A DNA stretch of 64,000 bases from Brevundimonas sp. (GTDB lineage Bacteria; Pseudomonadota; Alphaproteobacteria; Caulobacterales; Caulobacteraceae). Under the pieces are notes generated by a model. That model ran no database searches and was not told the origin of the DNA. It saw only the letters and a program-made list of their open reading frames with translations. The position numbers and the translations under genes are program-made. The stretch is taken from NCBI GenBank assembly GCA_016742215.1, contig JACVCC010000002.1:62001-126000 (forward strand), written 5' to 3'. Shown here in pieces: positions 63,352 to 64,000 of this stretch (positions are counted from its first letter, which is position 1; each line of letters starts with the position of its first letter).

Positions 63352-64000
63352 ATGAGCGATCACTCGTCCAGCCTGCCCCTGCCAGAAGACCTCCTGGCCG
63401 ATCGCCAGAAGCTGGGCTGGGGGCTCGCGTCCCTCGTGGTGGCCGGGAACATGATCGGCTCGGGCCTTTATTTGCTGCCCGTCAGCCTGGCTTCGACCGG
63501 CAGTTCCAGCCTGATCGGCTGGCTGGTCGCCGCCGTAGGCGCCGCGACCCTGGCGCTGGTGTTCGGCGCGCTGGGCCGCCTGGCGCCCGGAGCGGACGGT
63601 CTGTCGGGTTTCGCCGAGCGGGGCCTTGGGCGGTTCGCCGGCTTCCACGTCTCGCTGGCCTTCTGGATGGCCTGTCTGGTCGGGAACGTCGCCGTCGCCG
63701 TGGCGGCCACCGGCTATCTCGGCTTCTTCTGGCCGATCTTGAAGGATCCTGTCGCAGCGACCCTGTGCAACCTGGGTCTGATCTGGATCGCGACGGCGGC
63801 CTATATCGTCGGCGCCCGCACGGCATCCTGGCTGGCGGCGGTGGCCCTTGTCGTCGGCCTGATCCCCATCGTCATCGCTGTCGCCGCTGGCGCCAGCGCC
63901 TTCGATCCGGAGATCTTCGCCGCCTCGTGGAGCCCGTCGGGCGAGCCCTTGCTGAAGACCGTCCCGGCCTCGCTGGCCATCATCTTCTGGGCCTATCTGG
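63352..64000 (+). CDS. APC-family amino acid permease (cut by window end)
   Basis: The first 216 residues: MSDHSSSLPLPEDLLADRQKLGWGLASLVVAGNMIGSGLYLLPVSLAST with the TM1 motif GNMIGSGLYLLP typical of the arginine/agmatine-type APC transporters, followed by helices 2 to 6. It exchanges or imports an amino acid or polyamine. The 3' end lies outside the window. Confidence 0.85.
   Translation, partial: MSDHSSSLPLPEDLLADRQKLGWGLASLVVAGNMIGSGLYLLPVSLASTGSSSLIGWLVAAVGAATLALVFGALGRLAPGADGLSGFAERGLGRFAGFHVSLAFWMACLVGNVAVAVAATGYLGFFWPILKDPVAATLCNLGLIWIATAAYIVGARTASWLAAVALVVGLIPIVIAVAAGASAFDPEIFAASWSPSGEPLLKTVPASLAIIFWAYL

Overview
The window is chromosomal DNA from a high-GC alphaproteobacterium of the Caulobacterales; a Brevundimonas-like organism is my best guess. 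The evidence is a full-length CtrA gene whose control region has clustered GANTC and TTAA sites, a DivJ/PleC-type kinase close by, a very large TonB-dependent receptor, GGAAC-N16/17-CGTT (EcfG/SigT-type) promoters, and dense short-spaced genes. I recognised no rRNA, tRNA, CRISPR array, insertion sequence or prophage. It reads as ordinary chromosome with several compact, unusual operons.

Region 1-8.1 kb: small exported and hypothetical proteins, then a cell-cycle neighbourhood: membrane histidine kinase, sufE, a translationally coupled pair (DnaA-C-like HTH protein and DUF6456 protein), and divergent ctrA with a strong terminator. 8.1-15 kb: a lipoprotein, an RhlE-type RNA helicase, a divergent SDR/HxlR pair, a DUF1345 membrane protein and malate synthase G (glyoxylate shunt). 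15-19.6 kb: an ABC ATPase and a 1191-residue fusion of ABC permease and M1-like peptidase. 19.6-22.8 kb: a three-gene operon (URC1-like, URC4-like, uracil phosphoribosyltransferase) that matches the URC pyrimidine-degradation set. 22.9-26.1 kb: PadR with its membrane partner, then overlapping ada and ogt alkylation-repair genes, the ada lacking its expected glycosylase core.

26-32 kb: a small membrane operon with a frameshift, an outer-membrane protein, and a nad operon in the order nadA, a 37-codon ORF, M50 protease, nadB, nadC, headed by a perfect palindrome. 32-40 kb: stress-type small proteins, two SleB-type cell wall hydrolases, a 1216-residue multi-PAS hybrid kinase and Dps. 40-46.8 kb: an HWE kinase with a single-domain response regulator, aldo/keto reductase, thioredoxin reductase, an ELM1-like protein and greA. 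47-54 kb: glutathione transferase, a GH43-type glycosidase, selD-mnmH (selenouridine tRNA modification), a DAACS symporter, and an HTH protein behind a DnaA box and a 21-bp element shared with the ctrA region. 54-64 kb: carB with an RraB-like gene, a TonB-dependent receptor, a HAD phosphatase, a possible degenerate EAL protein and the start of an amino-acid permease that runs off the end.

Functions are read from recognisable motifs and gene order only; no database search was run. Start codons were chosen by ribosome-binding site, family length and overlap with neighbours.
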